From: Synergistes sp.
GTDB taxonomy: Bacteria; Synergistota; Synergistia; Synergistales; Synergistaceae
NCBI GenBank assembly: GCA_016288355.1
Contig: JAEEYY010000220.1
Span: 1 to 8,430, forward strand
Direction: 5' to 3'
Length of the DNA: 8,430 nt
In this document: piece by piece, positions 6,440 through 8,430 of the stretch
How the letters are laid out: each line of letters starts with the position of its first letter
Position numbering within the stretch: position 1 is the stretch's first letter
The notes under the pieces: model-generated
Told to the model about the DNA's origin: nothing
Databases searched by the model: none
Seen by the model: the letters and a program-made list of their open reading frames with translations, nothing else
Made by a program: the position numbers and the translations under genes

Positions 6440-7039
6440 TTATTTCGCGTCAGGTCTGCTTCCCGGCTTTACAAGGGGCAGCCCTTCCCTGCAGAGCGGA
6501 CAATCTTCAGGACTGTAATTGGCAAAACAGACCTTTACAAGCGATTTGAGATCCCATTCCGGCATGCAGTCTGCAGCTCGTCTGTCGACTATGCAGCCGG
6601 AAGCCGCCCACACTGCGCCGCCGTCGGCCAGGATACGGGCTGCTTCACGCGACGATTTTCCCGTGGTGCAGACGTCTTCCACCAGCGCGAAGCGAAGCGC
6701 GCCGGGGTGAGGGAATCTTTTGAGGCGCATCTCGCCGTCGACGCGCTCGGTGAAAAGGAAAGGCACATCAAGAGCCCTGGCTACTTCGTGTCCGATTATC
6801 AGCCCTCCCAGCGCCGGGGAAAGAATAAATTCAGGCTTGTAGGGCTCAAGGAGCTTTGCCAGCTCTGCTCCGGCGTAAGCGGCATATTTAGGATAGCGCA
6901 GCATAAGCGCGCACTGCATGTAATTATCGCTGTGCAGACCGGAAGTGAGCTTAAAATGTCCGGTAAGGTGAGCGCCGCTTTCTGCCATCATTTTAAGGAT
7001 CTTTTCCGATACTTCATTTGAGCATGAACAAGCTGTCAT
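6440..7039 (-). CDS. pyrE: Orotate phosphoribosyltransferase PyrE
   Basis: This cytoplasmic enzyme converts orotate and PRPP to orotidine 5'-phosphate, the step before PyrF. The 199-aa product has the type I PRTase PRPP-binding motif ALVEDVCTTGKSS (119-130, with E121 and D122). LTSGLHSDNYMQCALML (31-47) is the orotate-site region, ILSPALGGLIIGHEVA follows (72-87), and TERVDGEMRLKRF (97-109) resembles the flexible catalytic loop. The C-terminal YSPEDCPLCREGLPLVKPGSR block with C180 and C183 is typical of the Thermus-type PyrE branch rather than the E. coli type. The ATG overlaps the pyrF stop by 4 nt (ATGA), and a near-perfect GAGGAGG lies 7 nt upstream inside pyrF. The pairing with pyrF supports the assignment. 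Confidence 0.95.
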   Translation of the reverse strand: MTACSCSNEVSEKILKMMAESGAHLTGHFKLTSGLHSDNYMQCALMLRYPKYAAYAGAELAKLLEPYKPEFILSPALGGLIIGHEVARALDVPFLFTERVDGEMRLKRFPHPGALRFALVEDVCTTGKSSREAARILADGGAVWAASGCIVDRRAADCMPEWDLKSLVKVCFANYSPEDCPLCREGLPLVKPGSRPDAK

Positions 7040-7743
7040 TGAGAGACCTCCTCAAGTTCCGATATGATTCTTTTTGCCGCGGCCACAGGATCGGGCGCTT
7101 CGAGAATCGGCCGCCCCACGACTATATACGACGCCCCTGCGGCAGCCGCATCTTTTGCCGTAGCCACTCTTGTCTGGTCCTCTGTCGAGACCTTTTTTGC
7201 GCGGATGCCGGGCACTACCCGCATCAGCCTGCCGGCTTTTCCTTTAAGCAGCTCCAGGTCAAGAGGCGAACATACTATCCCGTCAAGGCCCGCACGTTCC
7301 GCAGTTTCCGCACGCGAAGAAAGGGCCTCTTTCATATCGCAGCCGGGGTGCACGTCGGACCACAGCTCACCGCCGAGACTCGTCAGCACGGTTATGCCCA
7401 GCAGGTTTGTTTTGCTTCCTGTTCTGTCCCTTGCCGCAACGCTGCGCGCCATCATCTCATAGCCTCCTGAGGTATGCAGCGTAAGGGCCCAGAGCCCGAG
7501 TTCCGAAAGAGGCTCAACAGCCGAGGCAACGGTATTCGGGATATCGTGAAGCTTCAGGTCAAGAAAAACGCTGCAGCCGCGCGCAATAAGTTCGCGCACG
7601 AAAGGAACGCCTCCCATCGCATAGAGGCGCGGACCTATCTTTATATACTCTGTCGCTCCTTCGAGCCTGTCGAGAAAACTCCTGGCGCCGTCAGGAGTCG
7701 GGACGTCGAGTGCAACTATCAGCCTGCATTTTCTGCCGTTCAT
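7036..7743 (-). CDS. pyrF: Orotidine 5'-phosphate decarboxylase PyrF
   Basis: This enzyme decarboxylates OMP to UMP, the last step of de novo UMP synthesis. From the chosen start the product is 235 aa, normal for the short bacterial form. The TIM-barrel signature is LDLKLHDIPNT with catalytic D62, K64 and D67; VALD (D13) and YIKIG (K35) provide the remaining active-site charges. The C-terminal VVPGIR and IVVGRPI form the phosphate-binding loops. Two ATG codons are possible. The one at 7749 directly abuts GGAGG (no spacer), whereas the one at 7743 has a normal 6-nt spacer, so 7743 is preferred. A long hairpin ends 2 nt before this ribosome binding site, which suggests translational or stability control of pyrF-pyrE. 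Confidence 0.96.
   Translation of the reverse strand: MNGRKCRLIVALDVPTPDGARSFLDRLEGATEYIKIGPRLYAMGGVPFVRELIARGCSVFLDLKLHDIPNTVASAVEPLSELGLWALTLHTSGGYEMMARSVAARDRTGSKTNLLGITVLTSLGGELWSDVHPGCDMKEALSSRAETAERAGLDGIVCSPLDLELLKGKAGRLMRVVPGIRAKKVSTEDQTRVATAKDAAAAGASYIVVGRPILEAPDPVAAAKRIISELEEVSQ
7047..7053 (-). promoter_or_regulatory. Ribosome binding site of pyrE inside pyrF
   Basis: GAGGAGG on the minus strand sits 7 nt before the pyrE ATG, inside the last codons of pyrF. It fixes the start despite the ATGA overlap. Confidence 0.8.
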
Positions 7744-7749
7744 ATTCAT

Positions 7750-7754
7750 CCTCC
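7750..7754 (-). promoter_or_regulatory. Ribosome binding site deciding the pyrF start
   Basis: GGAGG on the minus strand directly touches the ATG at 7749 but lies 6 nt from the in-frame ATG at 7743, which is therefore the likely start. Confidence 0.75.
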
Positions 7755-7756
7755 AT

Positions 7757-7798
7757 AAGACAATAGCACAACCGTTTTCAGTTGTGCTATCGAGTCTT
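7757..7798 (-). promoter_or_regulatory. Long stem-loop in the pyrF leader abutting the ribosome binding site
   Basis: A perfect 10-bp inverted repeat (ATAGCACAAC at 7763-7772 and GTTGTGCTAT at 7781-7790) has an 8-nt loop (7773-7780). An outer 5-bp pair (AAGAC at 7757-7761 and GTCTT at 7794-7798) extends it across a small internal loop. In the pyrF transcript the 3' foot of the stem ends 2 nt before the GGAGG, and the 5' foot lies near the predicted transcription start. Read on the plus strand it is followed by a T-rich run and would look like a terminator, but no plus-strand gene ends here. I infer a 5'-terminal or translation-modulating hairpin. Confidence 0.65.
7762..7781 (-). repeat. 20-nt repeat in the pyrF leader (copy 1 of 2)
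   Basis: This segment matches the murJ 3' end (1962-1981) at 18 of 20 positions in the same orientation. It covers one arm and the loop of the pyrF-leader hairpin. Confidence 0.4.
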
Positions 7799-7803
7799 TT
7801 ATT

Positions 7804-7819
7804 ATTATAACCTGTTATA
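7804..7819 (-). promoter_or_regulatory. Candidate pyrF promoter -10 box with overlapping dyad
   Basis: A perfect TATAAT lies on the minus strand at 7809-7804. It overlaps a dyad made of TATAAC and GTTATA with a 2-nt centre (7806-7819). No good -35 hexamer is found 16-18 nt upstream, so activity would need an activator or the AT-rich context. The predicted start would be near 7797, at the foot of the leader hairpin. The dyad could be a regulator site. Confidence 0.4.
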
Positions 7820-7839
7820 TGATATTTTTTGCGCCGCGC

Positions 7840-8430
7840 TTATATTTCTTCGTCATCCTGCCATATCTTTTCGCCGCCGACGAAGGTCATGACAGGCCAG
7901 CCTGTGAGCGCAGTCCCTTCCCACGGGCAGCAGCGGGCCTTGCTCTTCCATGTCTTGCAGTCGACTATCTTCGTTCTGTCTTCGTCAATAACGGTGAGAT
8001 CCGCCGGCGCCCCTTCGCGGATACTGCCAAGCTGCTGCCATTTCTCCGGAAGCAGAGCAGCCGGGCCGGACGTCATCTTCTTAAATATGAGCTGCAGGGG
8101 GACTTCCGGGTAGCTGCGCGCACGGTAGTCAAGCAGAACGGCTGCCGCACACTCAAGAGAGGCTATGCCGAACGGAGCCTCCTGGAAGGGCTCGTCTTTT
8201 TCATCAAGGTGCCACGGCGCGTGGTCCGTGACTATCGCATCTATCGTGCCGTCCGCAAGGCCTTCCCAGAGAGCCTTCTGGTCGTTTACCGAACGAAGCG
8301 GCGGGTTGACCTTGAAGCGTGAATTATAGCCGCTGGCTATGACCGCGTTTTCGTTAAGCGTAAGGTGATGGAAAGTCGTATCGCAGGTAACATCGAGTCC
8401 CGCACGCTTTGCGTTGCGTATCAGTTCTAC
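7840..8430 (-). CDS. pyrC: Dihydroorotase PyrC, C-terminal part (5' end cut by the window)
   Basis: This is the last 196 residues of an amidohydrolase-fold dihydroorotase, which cyclises N-carbamoyl-aspartate to dihydroorotate. The frame is open to the window edge; an internal ATG at 8076 is not the start. Counting from the edge, visible class I landmarks are TTFHHL (H21 and H22, the TPHH metal-site region), FKVNPPLRS (39-47), AIVTDHAPWHLDEK (64-77, with D69 the catalytic-base position), EAPFGIASLE, and the C-terminal GSIREGAPADLTVID and WEGTALTGWPV, which close the beta-sandwich. Where most family members have DHAPH, this one has DHAPW followed by His. Its position before pyrF-pyrE fits the pathway. 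The 96-nt gap to pyrF holds a promoter-like box and a hairpin, so pyrF may be partly independent. A dihydroorotase-like paralogue is the main alternative. Confidence 0.88.
   Translation of the reverse strand, partial: VELIRNAKRAGLDVTCDTTFHHLTLNENAVIASGYNSRFKVNPPLRSVNDQKALWEGLADGTIDAIVTDHAPWHLDEKDEPFQEAPFGIASLECAAAVLLDYRARSYPEVPLQLIFKKMTSGPAALLPEKWQQLGSIREGAPADLTVIDEDRTKIVDCKTWKSKARCCPWEGTALTGWPVMTFVGGEKIWQDDEEI

Noticed and set aside
7757..7805. Plus-strand rho-independent terminator (hairpin then TCTTTTATTATT)
   Set aside because: The shape fits, but no plus-strand gene lies upstream for it to terminate, so a role in the minus-strand pyrF leader is more likely.
7840..8076. Independent 78-codon small gene starting at the ATG at 8076
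   Set aside because: The frame stays open without a stop to the window edge and encodes dihydroorotase motifs upstream of that ATG, so this is only the C-terminal part of pyrC.

Overview
This window looks like an ordinary chromosomal housekeeping stretch from a diderm (LPS-bearing) bacterium. Every gene I can support lies on the minus strand, so transcription runs from position 8430 towards position 1. Base composition is moderately GC-rich, with frequent ATA isoleucine codons and AGG/CGC arginine codons. A Thermus-type PyrE, an OstA/LptA-LptB-MurJ block and an FmdB-TsaD pair together suggest Synergistota (Cloacibacillus or Synergistes type). That placement is inference from gene style and order, not a measured result.

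In transcription order there are three blocks. (1) Pyrimidine block: the C-terminal half of a dihydroorotase (pyrC, cut by the window edge), then pyrF and pyrE, which overlap by 4 nt. A divergent secreted protein resembling the ZnuA family of metal-binding proteins starts directly after the pyrE stop codon. Between pyrC and pyrF lie a perfect TATAAT box, a small dyad over it, and a long hairpin that ends 2 nt before the pyrF ribosome binding site. (2) Envelope block: after a 112-nt gap with a plausible promoter and a stem-loop come lptA (GTG start), lptB and murJ, tightly packed (4-nt gap, then 1-nt overlap). LptA and LptB belong to the lipopolysaccharide export bridge and MurJ is the lipid II flippase. 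(3) After a 73-nt gap come an unrecognised secreted protein, an FmdB-like zinc ribbon protein and tsaD, which makes the tRNA t6A modification. These overlap by 19 nt and 1 nt, so they are probably translationally coupled.

I see no transposon, CRISPR array, tRNA, rRNA, prophage gene or toxin-antitoxin pair, and no clear rho-independent terminator after tsaD. I do not see a new multi-gene system. The points worth a second look are smaller: the hairpin-controlled pyrF leader, a Trp in place of a substrate-binding His in PyrC, a ZnuA-like protein that seems to lack all its metal ligands, and a MurJ N-terminal extension built from an in-frame repeat around a perfect palindrome. An 18/20 repeat is also shared by the pyrF leader and the murJ 3' end.
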